Source of the DNA: Candidatus Anderseniibacteriota bacterium
GTDB taxonomy: Bacteria; Patescibacteriota; Andersenbacteria; UBA10190
Length of the DNA stretch: 16,302 bases
Direction: 5' to 3'
Assembly (NCBI GenBank): GCA_003229735.1
Contig: QIFI01000121.1
Location: 1-16,302, forward strand
In this document: one piece after another, positions 1 to 7,333 of the stretch
How the letters are laid out: every line of letters starts with the position of its first letter
How positions within the stretch are numbered: position 1 is the first letter of the stretch
Notes under the pieces: model-generated
Database searches by the model: none
Told to the model about the DNA's origin: nothing
What the model saw: only the letters and a program-made list of their open reading frames with translations
Made by a program: the position numbers and the translations under genes

Positions 1-219
1 CTGGCCCACTTTGCCGGCGGCCCCATTTTGCGGGAAGATGATATAGCCGGTCCCGGGATTTTTGACACTGAACAAACCTTATGGGTAGTTGATACTACCG
101 GCTTCGGATCCTCCGCCTTAACCCTGCCTGACAACTGGCAGGCATCAGACTTTCAATCCTACCCCGAAGTATTTTCTTACCAGGCCGACATCTTCGTCAC
201 CAAATACACAAAACGTTAA
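1..219 (+). CDS. C-terminal fragment of an unidentified protein
   Basis: An open frame enters from the left edge and runs to a TAA stop at 217-219, giving the last 72 residues of a protein whose start lies outside the window. An internal TTG at 28 could be mistaken for a start, but the same frame is open upstream of it. The fragment is soluble, acidic to neutral, rich in aromatic residues and glycine, and ends in a short basic tail (TKYTKR). There is no membrane segment in the part seen. The mix of Trp, Asp and Tyr (LWVVDTTGFG, LPDNWQ, YPEVF) faintly recalls the extracytoplasmic tail of a GT39-type membrane glycosyltransferase, but this is a guess and no catalytic motif is visible. It converges on ftsQ, separated by a heptamer repeat array. 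Confidence 0.6.
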   Translation: MAHFAGGPILREDDIAGPGIFDTEQTLWVVDTTGFGSSALTLPDNWQASDFQSYPEVFSYQADIFVTKYTKR

Positions 220-240
220 TAGCGTCCGTCGCGTATATCG

Positions 241-331
241 ATTACCAGTTACCAGTTACTAATTACCAGTTACCAGTTACCAGTTACTGATTACTAGTTA
301 CTAATTACTAATTACCAGTTACTGATTACTA
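241..331. repeat. Perfect-phase heptamer array RTTACYR x13
   Basis: Thirteen consecutive 7-base units, all matching RTTACYR, run without a single phase slip (for example ATTACCA, GTTACCA, GTTACTA, GTTACTG). A degenerate fourteenth unit, TTTATTA, follows at 332-338. On the minus strand the unit is YRGTAAY, so TAA occurs once per unit. Because 7 is not a multiple of 3, any three adjacent units close all three minus-strand reading frames. The array fills the gap between two convergent genes and overlaps the last codons and the stop of ftsQ (319-321). The same unit recurs after greA at 4718-4752. Confidence 0.9.
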
Positions 332-1200
332 TTTATTAACCTATAATAAACCCGATTTGGAATTCTTAAATCCACGTATTCTAATTTATCCCGATCTTCT
401 TCGGCAATTTTATCAATTAATAATTGCCGCATCACTCTGGCCTGCTGTTCGGCTCCTCTGGTGGCGTCCAGCAAAAGCGTCCAGTTATTATCCAGCACCA
501 CCAGAACTTCTCTAGCCGCCAGTGAAGGAATATGGATTTCTCCAATCTGCGCGCCTACTTTAGGTTGTAAAACTTCTTCCAGCTCGTCAATAAATTTTAC
601 GAAAGTGTCGCTTACCGCTCTGACTCCTATCGCCACCTTGGCTTCCCGATCATCATTTTTTACTATTGGTAATACTACTCCCGGCAAAGTATCCAGGCTG
701 GCTTCTTCATACACAATTCCCTGTTCATCCACAAAGTAATAATTTCCGTTCGAAGCCAACAGCATCGCCGGTGTCTTTTCTTGAATAATCACTTTAATTG
801 TCCCGGGCAGCTTGCGGGTCACATGCACCGTTCGAACCTGTGGAATCCTGGTTGTGATTAGTATTTCCAGCGCGTCAGTATTCACCAGAAAAATATTATT
901 ATCCAGCGGCAGGTCCTCAATGCCTTGCTTCACTATTTGTCTGGCTTCATCCATAGTGTGTTCTCTGGCGTCAACCACCGTTATTGATTGCACTTTAAAT
1001 ACATCAGTCCCCACCAGCAGCCACCCAAAAAGTCCTGCCGGCACCACGATCAAAGCTCCCAGAAATATTACCGAGAATATCGGCATCAAGTTGATAAACC
1101 ATCGTCTGCCCGCAACTCTAACCCGCTTGGTCGTGCCTAAACCTTCTCCCGGATGTCTAGCCTGTCTGGCTCTCTCTGCCTTTTTTTCCCGTCCCAACAT
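319..1200 (-). CDS. ftsQ: Cell division protein FtsQ/DivIB
   Basis: A 293-residue protein with the FtsQ/DivIB plan. It has a basic cytoplasmic N-terminus rich in Arg and Lys (residues 1-34), one membrane helix at about 38-64 and a POTRA domain at about 67-140, starting FKVQSITVVDA and ending in KLPGTIKVIIQEKTPAMLL. The beta-domain follows (YYFVDEQGIVYEE onward). In the divisome this family links FtsL and FtsB to the FtsW-FtsI synthase at the septum; it has no enzymatic activity. The ATG at 1200 is preceded by no clear Shine-Dalgarno sequence. The last residues (S-N-Q) and the TAA stop lie inside the heptamer array, so the present C-terminus is partly repeat-encoded. Unusually, it is not next to ftsA, ftsZ or mur genes here; it stands alone between two plus-strand genes. 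Confidence 0.85.
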   Translation of the reverse strand: MLGREKKAERARQARHPGEGLGTTKRVRVAGRRWFINLMPIFSVIFLGALIVVPAGLFGWLLVGTDVFKVQSITVVDAREHTMDEARQIVKQGIEDLPLDNNIFLVNTDALEILITTRIPQVRTVHVTRKLPGTIKVIIQEKTPAMLLASNGNYYFVDEQGIVYEEASLDTLPGVVLPIVKNDDREAKVAIGVRAVSDTFVKFIDELEEVLQPKVGAQIGEIHIPSLAAREVLVVLDNNWTLLLDATRGAEQQARVMRQLLIDKIAEEDRDKLEYVDLRIPNRVYYRLINSNQ

Positions 1201-1210
1201 AGATTAAGTA

Positions 1211-1276
1211 TTGTCAATAAACACCGACAAGGCTAGCCTCTCTATTTATAAAATATTAAATTCATGTATAATACAT
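1211..1276 (+). promoter_or_regulatory. Divergent intergenic region with -10 palindrome and inverted repeat
   Basis: This is the 115-base gap between divergent ftsQ and the orphan plus-strand gene. A consensus -10 box TATAAT lies at 1267-1272, inside a perfect 13-base palindrome ATGTATAATACAT (1264-1276). A weak -35 (TTTATA, 1245-1250, spacer 16) can be paired with it; transcription would begin near 1279, leaving a leader of about 37 bases. Further left is an inverted repeat TTGTC-N10-GACAA (1211-1230) close to the ftsQ start, which could be an operator. The -10 is convincing by sequence; the operator and any shared, bidirectional use are guesses. Confidence 0.5.
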
Positions 1277-1315
1277 CCCAGTTTAGTTCTTTTCACTCTA
1301 AAACAGGAGCCGTCC

Positions 1316-1870
1316 ATGACTCACCAACTCGCTAAATTGGAATCATATGTGTCTGCCGCCGCCGATATGCTAAGAATTAAACCCTGTGCTGGCGACTGCG
1401 TCCTGCTTAAAACCCATAGTCCTGCACTAGCCGCGCCTTACATCATTAAAAAGTGTTGGCGCCTGCTGGGGCCAAATCATCAACCTCAAACCATCAATCG
1501 TCTGCTTCAATCAATTTATTGGCGCCATCGCGGTCTGAATTATTTTACTGACTGGCGTGAAGAATTTCTCCTGGATCGTCATGGCATGCGCCTTACTTTT
1601 CTGGATGATTTTGATAACTGGCAGGCAAGTCACATCCGCCAAAGCCCCAGCCTCATCAGATTAACTTATACATTTTTGTCTCTTGATGACCCCAAACTAA
1701 CCGTCCAGGAATGTAAGTACTGCTTTTACTATGTGCCCCAGGCCGCCCATCAAGCCATCAGCTCCCTACTGCACGGCATTCTATCTCGGGTCTGTAAACA
1801 TGTGGCTATCAATGGTCACCAGCTGTCAGTCAGCTTCACCCGCCACGTCCAAGGCTCCTATGCCGCCTAA
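1316..1870 (+). CDS. Orphan cysteine-containing protein of unknown function
   Basis: A 184-residue protein that I do not recognise. The ATG at 1316 is chosen because a strong Shine-Dalgarno AGGAG (1305-1309) sits six bases upstream and a TATAAT box lies at 1267-1272; the frame is open back to 1211 but that stretch looks like promoter, not protein. The protein is soluble with no signal peptide or membrane helix. It has six cysteines, including CAGDC (24-28) and CKYC (133-136), which might bind a metal, and many histidines. A central aromatic, acidic stretch (TDWREEFLLDRHGMRLTFLDDFDNW, in part) suggests a compact alpha/beta fold. It is the only complete plus-strand gene in the window, has its own promoter, RBS and terminator, and converges on serS. 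Base usage is like its neighbours, so there is no sign of recent transfer. Confidence 0.75.
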   Translation: MTHQLAKLESYVSAAADMLRIKPCAGDCVLLKTHSPALAAPYIIKKCWRLLGPNHQPQTINRLLQSIYWRHRGLNYFTDWREEFLLDRHGMRLTFLDDFDNWQASHIRQSPSLIRLTYTFLSLDDPKLTVQECKYCFYYVPQAAHQAISSLLHGILSRVCKHVAINGHQLSVSFTRHVQGSYAA

Positions 1871-1874
1871 TCCC

Positions 1875-1900
1875 AGCCTGCTTCACCGCCGGCTTTTTTT
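1875..1900 (+). terminator. Candidate intrinsic terminator of the orphan gene
   Basis: A short stem AGCC (1875-1878) with GGCT (1891-1894) is followed by a run of seven T (1894-1900). The stem is only four pairs with one further possible pair after a mismatch, so it is weak, but it begins just after the TAA stop of the orphan gene and the T-run is clear. The T-run overlaps the first bases of the serS stop codon (1899-1901), so the two convergent genes share this site. On the minus strand there is no T-run, so it acts for the plus strand only. Confidence 0.5.
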
Positions 1901-3185
1901 ATCCAACTGTTTCAAACGCCGTGTATTCCCTAAGCGCCTCCGGTACCGCGATCGATCCATCCGCCTGCTGATAATTCTCCATAATCGCTATTAATGTCCG
2001 CCCCATCGCGAATACCGTCGCGTCATTCATGTGTGCGAATTCGGTTTTTCCCCCTCGTTTTATTTTAGTCTTCAATCTCCGCGCCTGATAATCCGTCATC
2101 AAGTCAGCTGAATGCGTTTCTCTATATTTACCCTGCCCCGGCAGCCAGGTTTCAATATCCACGGCTCGGGCATTGGGCGCCCCCATATCTCCCGTGCATT
2201 TCAATACCACCTGATATGGCAGTTTTAACTCCCCCATCAAATATTCCTGAATAGCCACAATAAAATTCTGCTCATCCAGTGAATTCTCCGCCCTGGTAAA
2301 TGATTCAATCTCAATCTTGTCAAATTGATGCACTCTAAGTATGCCCTTTACGTCCTGGCCGTAAGATCCCGCTTCCCGCCTGAAACTGGTCGAGTAACCC
2401 GCATATCTAATCGGCATCTGATCATCCGCCAATACTTCATTCATATGCATTGGCCCCAGGCTATGCTCCGCGCTGCCCACTAAATATAAATCATCATTGT
2501 CGATATGATATCTTTCTTCTTTTGGTTCTAGTCTGCCCATCTTCCGCATAACCTCCGGTCGAATCAGCACCGGCGGTATCACCGGCACGAACGGCTTGGT
2601 AGAAATTTTCAGGCCCGCTCTGTCCGCTATCTCTGTCAGCTTAACTTCATCCGTCAATGTTTTCATGGCCAACTGCAATAAAGCGAATTGCATCATCGCT
2701 AAATTTCCTTTAATGTACGCGAACCTTGACCCGGATACTTCAGCCGCCTGCCTGGTGTCAATTACCCCCAATGCTTCTCCCAGTTCCCAGTGTTCCTTCG
2801 GGTCAAAATCAAACTCCGGTAATTCTCCCGCCTTCCGCAAAATCTCATTTCCGTCCTCGTTTGCGCCCACCGGTGTATCTTCACTAGGTATATTTGGCAC
2901 CGCCTCCAGCAACTCACGCCGCCTGGTCTCCACCTTTTTCTGATCCGCCTCTAATCGCTTGAGCTCCTTTTTTAGCTCTCTCCCCCTCACTATTTCTTCC
3001 TCACTGGGTTTGCCTTGCCCGGCCGTCTGTTTTCTTTGTCTGGCCACTTCATCCATCTTAGCCTGGCCTTCTTTCCTCATGTCATCAAACTTCAATAATT
3101 CATCAATATCCACTTCCACCTGTTTATTCCGGGCCGCCTCTATAACCAAATCCGTATTCTCTCTAATGTAATTTATATCCAGCAT
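1899..3185 (-). CDS. serS: Seryl-tRNA synthetase
   Basis: A 428-residue class II synthetase that charges tRNA-Ser with serine. Residues 1 to about 110 begin MLDINYIRENTDLV and form the long charged coiled-coil arm that grips the variable arm of the tRNA. The catalytic core follows, with motif 2 (FRREAGSYGQDVKGILRVHQF) and motif 3 near the C-terminus (AMGRTLIAIMENYQ, then GSIAVPEALREY, the typical SerRS ending). Length matches the family. The ATG at 3185 is preferred over an in-frame GTG one codon earlier because it overlaps the lysS stop as TGATG, indicating translational coupling, and because the family normally begins MLD. It is the last gene of the greA-lysS-serS stretch. Confidence 0.97.
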   Translation of the reverse strand: MLDINYIRENTDLVIEAARNKQVEVDIDELLKFDDMRKEGQAKMDEVARQRKQTAGQGKPSEEEIVRGRELKKELKRLEADQKKVETRRRELLEAVPNIPSEDTPVGANEDGNEILRKAGELPEFDFDPKEHWELGEALGVIDTRQAAEVSGSRFAYIKGNLAMMQFALLQLAMKTLTDEVKLTEIADRAGLKISTKPFVPVIPPVLIRPEVMRKMGRLEPKEERYHIDNDDLYLVGSAEHSLGPMHMNEVLADDQMPIRYAGYSTSFRREAGSYGQDVKGILRVHQFDKIEIESFTRAENSLDEQNFIVAIQEYLMGELKLPYQVVLKCTGDMGAPNARAVDIETWLPGQGKYRETHSADLMTDYQARRLKTKIKRGGKTEFAHMNDATVFAMGRTLIAIMENYQQADGSIAVPEALREYTAFETVG

Positions 3186-4666
3186 CACTCTATTTTTTCA
3201 GGTTTTACCAGGGGAAATGTCATCGTGTCGCGTAAAGTTGCCGCGTTGGCCAATATCATCACCACTCGATCAATGCCCAGACTCCAGCCGGCATTTGGCG
3301 GCATGCCATATTCCATCGACTTTAAAAAAACTTCATCAATTTGATGCGCCTCTTCATCGCCCGCCTCCCGCGCCCGCTCCTGCTCCAGCAAAACTCTCCT
3401 CTGCTCCACCGGGTCATTTTGCTCGGTATAGCATTTATTAAGTTCCATCCCCGCCGCCACCAGATGAAATTTCTCCGCCACCCGCTTATCCTGGCGGCTG
3501 GCCTTCGCCAGCGGATCCATCTCTATCGGATAATCATAAACCATAGTTGGCTGAACAATTTTAGGCCTAATCTTTTGCTTAAATAATGCGTCAATCATCT
3601 GACCATAATTAGCTGTCTTTGGCCTATCCAATCCTTCCCGGGCAATTATCCTCTCATAGGCGCTTAAATTTTTCTCCTCCAGAATATCCAGGTCAAATTC
3701 CGTCTTAAATAAATCAATAAATTTAACCCGCTTCATCGGTCTGGCAAATGCCAATGTCTCTTGCCGCCAGGTAATATCCGTCTTTCCCAGTAAATCCCGG
3801 CACATCTTCTCCATTACTTCCTCCGTAAAATCCATCAAGTCCTCATAATCCGCGTATGCCCATTGTGATTCCAGCATCGTAAATTCCGGATTATGTTCCC
3901 GGTCAACTCCTTCATTGCGAAACCGCGGTCCCATCTCAAACACTTTTTCCAAACCCCCGGCCAGCAATCTTTTAAGCGGCAATTCCGCGGCGATCCGCAA
4001 ATAAAGCGGCATATCCAAGGCGTTATGATGTGTCTTAAAGGGTTTGGCCGCCGTACCTCCGGCTAAAGTCTCCAGAATCGGTGTACTGACTTCTAAATAG
4101 CCATCATCAATCAAATATTTTCTTAACCACGCCATCACTTGGCTTCTTAACTCAATCACTTTTCTCGCCTCTTCATTTAAAAGCAGATCAATTTCCCTGA
4201 CTCTCATCCGCTGTTCCTGATCTTTCAGCCCATGCCAATTACTGGGTAAGGGCCGAATCGATTTGGCTAAAAAATGCCATTCACTGATCAATAAAGTGTC
4301 GACTCCCCGTTCAGTTACCATCCCCCGACCAGCCGCTTGAATAAAATCCCCGGCATCTAATAATTTCAGCCGCTCATATTGCTCTTCAGTTAATTCATCT
4401 TTTACCATCTGCAATTGTATATTGCCTGTCCCGTCCCGCAAATCCACAAAAGACAAACCTCCATGCTTGCGTACTGCCATCACTCGCCCCACCACCACCA
4501 CCACCGGCCTCTTATCTTGTTTGATCCGCTTAAAATCTTCAGCCAGTTTTTGTACTGTATGTGTACGTCTAACCTCTGCCGGATAAGGATCCTGCTTTAA
4601 ATCAAGCAACTGCTGGCGCTTATCAGTCCGGCTCCTCATTATTTCCTCTAAACGTTCATTAGCCAT
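3185..4666 (-). CDS. lysS: Lysyl-tRNA synthetase, class II
   Basis: A 493-residue class II lysyl-tRNA synthetase. The N-terminal OB-fold anticodon-binding domain (about 50-150) includes VVVVGRVMAVRKHGGLSFVDLRD. The catalytic domain carries motif 2 (RFRNEGVDREHNPEFTMLE) and motif 3 close to the C-terminus (GWSLGIDRVVMIL), the hallmark GxGIDR-type element of class IIb enzymes. The frame opens at a GTG six codons upstream (4684), but MANERLEEI from the ATG at 4666 is the usual family start. No clear Shine-Dalgarno is present. Its stop overlaps the serS start by one base, so the two synthetases are probably made together. The gap to greA holds a heptamer array. Confidence 0.97.
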   Translation of the reverse strand: MANERLEEIMRSRTDKRQQLLDLKQDPYPAEVRRTHTVQKLAEDFKRIKQDKRPVVVVVGRVMAVRKHGGLSFVDLRDGTGNIQLQMVKDELTEEQYERLKLLDAGDFIQAAGRGMVTERGVDTLLISEWHFLAKSIRPLPSNWHGLKDQEQRMRVREIDLLLNEEARKVIELRSQVMAWLRKYLIDDGYLEVSTPILETLAGGTAAKPFKTHHNALDMPLYLRIAAELPLKRLLAGGLEKVFEMGPRFRNEGVDREHNPEFTMLESQWAYADYEDLMDFTEEVMEKMCRDLLGKTDITWRQETLAFARPMKRVKFIDLFKTEFDLDILEEKNLSAYERIIAREGLDRPKTANYGQMIDALFKQKIRPKIVQPTMVYDYPIEMDPLAKASRQDKRVAEKFHLVAAGMELNKCYTEQNDPVEQRRVLLEQERAREAGDEEAHQIDEVFLKSMEYGMPPNAGWSLGIDRVVMILANAATLRDTMTFPLVKPEKIE

Positions 4667-4717
4667 ACCCACAGCGTAAATCACTTAACCAAAACATTCC
4701 ACCGAAAATTTTTAGAA

Positions 4718-4752
4718 ATTACCAGTTACTGATTACCAGTTACTGATTATTG
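4718..4752. repeat. Second RTTACYR heptamer array, 5 units
   Basis: Four perfect heptamers (ATTACCA, GTTACTG, ATTACCA, GTTACTG) and one degenerate one (ATTATTG) lie in the greA-lysS gap, ending five bases from the greA stop codon. The 18-base word formed by the first units is identical to 311-328 in the array at the ftsQ end. Orientation is the same relative to the upstream minus-strand gene in both places. Confidence 0.85.
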
Positions 4753-4756
4753 GTAA

Positions 4757-5212
4757 TTACGTAATATCAATTATTTCACATTCTTTATCTCCCGCCGGAG
4801 TAGGAATGGATAATACATCACCTTTCTTCCTGCCCATCAAAGCCTTGCCAATCGGCGACTCATTGCTAATCTTAGCCTCCATCGGATCCGTTTCGTTCGA
4901 TCCCACAATTCTATAAACCTTTTCATCACCATCGCAATTTAGCTTGACTGTATTACCCACGCTAACCTCATTAGTGCCGGCTTTGGTTATCACCTGGGCA
5001 TGTTTGATAGTTGATTCCAGGTCAGAAATCCGCGTTTCGATTCTGCGCTGCTCCTCTTTAGCATTCACGTACTCCGCGTTTTCCGATAAATCACCTTGCT
5101 CTTTTGCTGTATGAATAGCTTCGGCGATTTCCCGCCGCCGCACCGTCTTTAACTCATGCAGTTTATCCTGCAGCTCTTTATATCCTTCCTTGGTTAAATA
5201 TGTTTCTTTCAT
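4757..5212 (-). CDS. greA: Transcription elongation factor GreA
   Basis: A 151-residue GreA, the secondary-channel factor that makes RNA polymerase cleave backtracked transcripts. The N-terminal coiled coil (about 1-75) carries the acidic tip QGDLSENAEY with D41 and E44, the residues that position the catalytic Mg2+ in this family. The C-terminal FKBP-like domain (about 82-151) includes ESPIGKALMGRKKGDVLSI. Length is typical. The ATG at 5212 gives the conserved start; no Shine-Dalgarno is visible upstream. A promoter lies at 5293-5321, implying a leader of about 70 bases with a hairpin. It is the first gene of the greA-lysS-serS stretch. Confidence 0.97.
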   Translation of the reverse strand: MKETYLTKEGYKELQDKLHELKTVRRREIAEAIHTAKEQGDLSENAEYVNAKEEQRRIETRISDLESTIKHAQVITKAGTNEVSVGNTVKLNCDGDEKVYRIVGSNETDPMEAKISNESPIGKALMGRKKGDVLSIPTPAGDKECEIIDIT

Positions 5213-5244
5213 ATGGGCTTAAATTAATTAGACTTAATATTTAT

Positions 5245-5260
5245 CCGCCCTGTCGGACGG
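5245..5260 (-). promoter_or_regulatory. Hairpin in the predicted greA leader
   Basis: In the minus-strand RNA, CCGUCC (5260-5255) pairs with GGGCGG (5250-5245) around the loop GACA, with one G-U pair. The plus strand would have a C-A mismatch, so the structure favours the greA transcript. There is no U-run after it, so it is not a simple terminator. A second pairing between GGCTT at the 5' end of the leader and AAGCC just before the ATG could close the whole leader. The function is unknown. The flanking AGCGTCCGTC (5265-5256, minus) recurs at 221-230 on the plus strand. Confidence 0.4.
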
Positions 5261-5292
5261 ACGCTAACCTATTTTTCTTTATCTAAAAAGCC

Positions 5293-5321
5293 AGTGTATG
5301 CATCTGTCATCAATCGGTCAA
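5293..5321 (-). promoter_or_regulatory. Sigma70-type promoter of greA
   Basis: On the minus strand, -35 TTGACC (5321-5316) and -10 TACACT (5298-5293) are separated by exactly 17 bases. An A-rich stretch (GTGAAAAAAG) lies just upstream, like an UP element. Transcription would start near 5285. The 258-base gap between mrdA and greA otherwise holds only an inverted repeat TGTCA-N8-TGACA at 5340-5357, of unknown meaning, and the 16-base duplication next to mrdA. Confidence 0.65.
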
Positions 5322-5438
5322 GCAACTTTTTTCACACTTTGTCATACATCCCTGACAGCCCCAAATATCAGCTTTATACCTAACAAATCTAAAAACCAAC
5401 ATCTCCGAAATTCGCTTCTCACCGTCGTCCAAACGCCA

Positions 5439-5470
5439 AACAATTTAGCCATTTAACAATTTAGCCATTA
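5439..5470. repeat. Tandem 16-base duplication abutting the mrdA stop
   Basis: Two copies of AACAATTTAGCCATTW lie head to tail (5439-5454 and 5455-5470), differing only in the last base. The second copy directly touches the mrdA stop codon (5471-5473). This is a third word family, different from the RTTACYR heptamers but in the same position relative to a gene end. Confidence 0.9.
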
Positions 5471-7333
5471 TTAATCTTCCTCGTGATCCACCCACCACTG
5501 CCAGATATCACCAGCTACCGGCACCGCGTCCACGTCTCCCTTGCCGCCCTTTTCCAGCATCACCGTAATTACTAATTCCGGTTCTTCAATCGGCCCGAAA
5601 CTGGTAAACCAGGCATGGGTCAAGTCATCTTCTCCCCCAATCTGGGCCGTGCCCGTTTTCCCGGCCAGGTCTATCGACATTTGTGATAAAAATCTGGCCG
5701 ATCCTCCCGTCACAGCCTGGCGCATACCGCTGGCCACTACATCCAAATAGGCCTGCTTAATTGCTACCGATCGGCTGTCATCGGGCTCCGCCGTCTTCTC
5801 CTGATCCGGTCGCTGGTAGGCTTTCATTAAATATGGCCGATATATCGTCCCCCGATTAGCCACTCCCGCCGTGGCTGTGGCTACCTGCAAAGGGGTAGCC
5901 AGCACATCTCCCTGCCCAATACTAAAATGATATGTGTCACCCACATACCACTTCTCTCCTTTAACCTCTTGTCTCCATTCCGGAGTTGGTAATAATCCTT
6001 TTACTTCTCCCGGCAAATCAATCCCGGTTTTATCTCCCCAGCCAAATTGCTCTAAATATTCATTCGCTTTATATACCCCCATCCCCGCTTTAGTTTCATT
6101 GCCGCCCACCAGTAAATAAAAAAATGTATTTACTGATTCCGCGATCGCCTTAGTTACATTAGTAGTGCCATGCCCCCCGGCTTTCCAGTCCGGAAATGAC
6201 CACGGACCAATATTTATGCCCCCGGTTGATTCAATCGTACTGCTGGATGATATAGTGCCTTCCTGCAGGCCTCCCGCCGCCAGCATAGGTTTAATAATCG
6301 ACCCCGGCGGATAAACCCCGCTAATGGCTCGATTAAAAAGCGGCCTCAAATCATCCCTAAAATACCGTCCCGCCTCATTTTTTAAAAAAGGCTGTGAAAA
6401 AACATTGGGATCATATGCCGGATAGCTGACCAAAGCCCGCACCGCCCCTGATCTGGGATCAATCGCCACCACTGCTCCCGCCTGACGCTCTCCCCCCTCT
6501 TCCTCTATCTTAATCGACCTATCCGCCAGCCGATCATATATATATTGTTGTAATTCGGCGTCAACTGTTAAGTAAATATCCGCGCCCTTTTTCGCCGCCT
6601 CTTCCCCCACTTCCTTTTGCGCCTGACCGGCCGCGTTCACTTCAACCAATCTCGCTCCGCGCACCCCCCGCAATAATTGATCTTGCTGATATTCAATTCC
6701 TGACTTGCCCGTAATATCAGTCAACCCCAAATCATTTCGAGCCTCTATTTCTTCCGCCGTCACCGGACTGGTGTATCCCAGCACCGGGGACATAGCCGGC
6801 GCGTATTCATACTTGCGCACCGAAGACGATATAAGCCTAACTCCCGGCAGGTTATTTAATTCCCCCTCTATAACAATCACCTGCTCATGCGGCAAAGCCT
6901 TAGCCACCGGAATAATTTTCTGCTCCGATCTGGCCCGCCTTAATGCCTCCACAACCACTCCCGGCTCAACTTCAAGCAAGGCCGGCAATTTCTCCACCAG
7001 TGGGGTCTCATTCTCCTCGGTTGGCAGGGCGCCCGGATCAATTACCAAATCGGTACTGGCAATATTGTCTACCAGTTGTCTTCCGTCACTATCAAAAATC
7101 AACCCCCGCGCCGCCGGTAAAGGCAAAAAAGATACCCGATTCCCCTCTGCCCGCACCTGATATTTTTCCCCTTGAATAATCTGCAATTGCCAGCCCCGCC
7201 CCAGGATTAACCCCGTCACCGCCACCAATAATAATCCTAATATATAATCTCTTCTCACTATTTTCACCGGTCTGATTCCTGGCGTCTCAATCACCTTCTC
7301 CTCCCGGGCCTGACTGGATTCAAAATCTATCAT
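5471..7333 (-). CDS. mrdA: Penicillin-binding protein 2 (elongation transpeptidase)
   Basis: A 620-residue class B penicillin-binding protein that cross-links peptidoglycan in the elongasome, partner of RodA and MreC. A short cytoplasmic tail is followed by one membrane helix (about 30-48) and a PBP dimerisation domain (about 65-240, with ARGLIFDSDG). The transpeptidase domain has all three active-site motifs: SIIK with catalytic S345 and K348 (in PPGSIIKP), SVN at 400-402, and KTGTAQ from K559. It is therefore predicted to be active. Length is normal for PBP2. The ATG overlaps the mreD stop by four bases (ATGA), showing coupling. It is the last gene of the mre operon, and the stop is directly followed by a 16-base tandem repeat. 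No rodA is in the window. Confidence 0.95.
   Translation of the reverse strand: MIDFESSQAREEKVIETPGIRPVKIVRRDYILGLLLVAVTGLILGRGWQLQIIQGEKYQVRAEGNRVSFLPLPAARGLIFDSDGRQLVDNIASTDLVIDPGALPTEENETPLVEKLPALLEVEPGVVVEALRRARSEQKIIPVAKALPHEQVIVIEGELNNLPGVRLISSSVRKYEYAPAMSPVLGYTSPVTAEEIEARNDLGLTDITGKSGIEYQQDQLLRGVRGARLVEVNAAGQAQKEVGEEAAKKGADIYLTVDAELQQYIYDRLADRSIKIEEEGGERQAGAVVAIDPRSGAVRALVSYPAYDPNVFSQPFLKNEAGRYFRDDLRPLFNRAISGVYPPGSIIKPMLAAGGLQEGTISSSSTIESTGGINIGPWSFPDWKAGGHGTTNVTKAIAESVNTFFYLLVGGNETKAGMGVYKANEYLEQFGWGDKTGIDLPGEVKGLLPTPEWRQEVKGEKWYVGDTYHFSIGQGDVLATPLQVATATAGVANRGTIYRPYLMKAYQRPDQEKTAEPDDSRSVAIKQAYLDVVASGMRQAVTGGSARFLSQMSIDLAGKTGTAQIGGEDDLTHAWFTSFGPIEEPELVITVMLEKGGKGDVDAVPVAGDIWQWWVDHEED

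Noticed and set aside
241..331. CRISPR array
   Set aside because: Units are seven bases, contiguous and without spacers, and no cas genes are present.
461..1207. Plus-strand open frames opposite ftsQ
   Set aside because: They are mirror frames of a well-supported gene, with no Shine-Dalgarno and low-complexity Ser/Thr-rich translations.
4667..4684. Upstream GTG start for lysS
   Set aside because: It adds six residues not typical of the family and has no ribosome binding site; the ATG at 4666 gives the usual N-terminus.
6705..7179. Plus-strand frames opposite mrdA
   Set aside because: mrdA has intact active-site motifs throughout this region; these frames are shadows.
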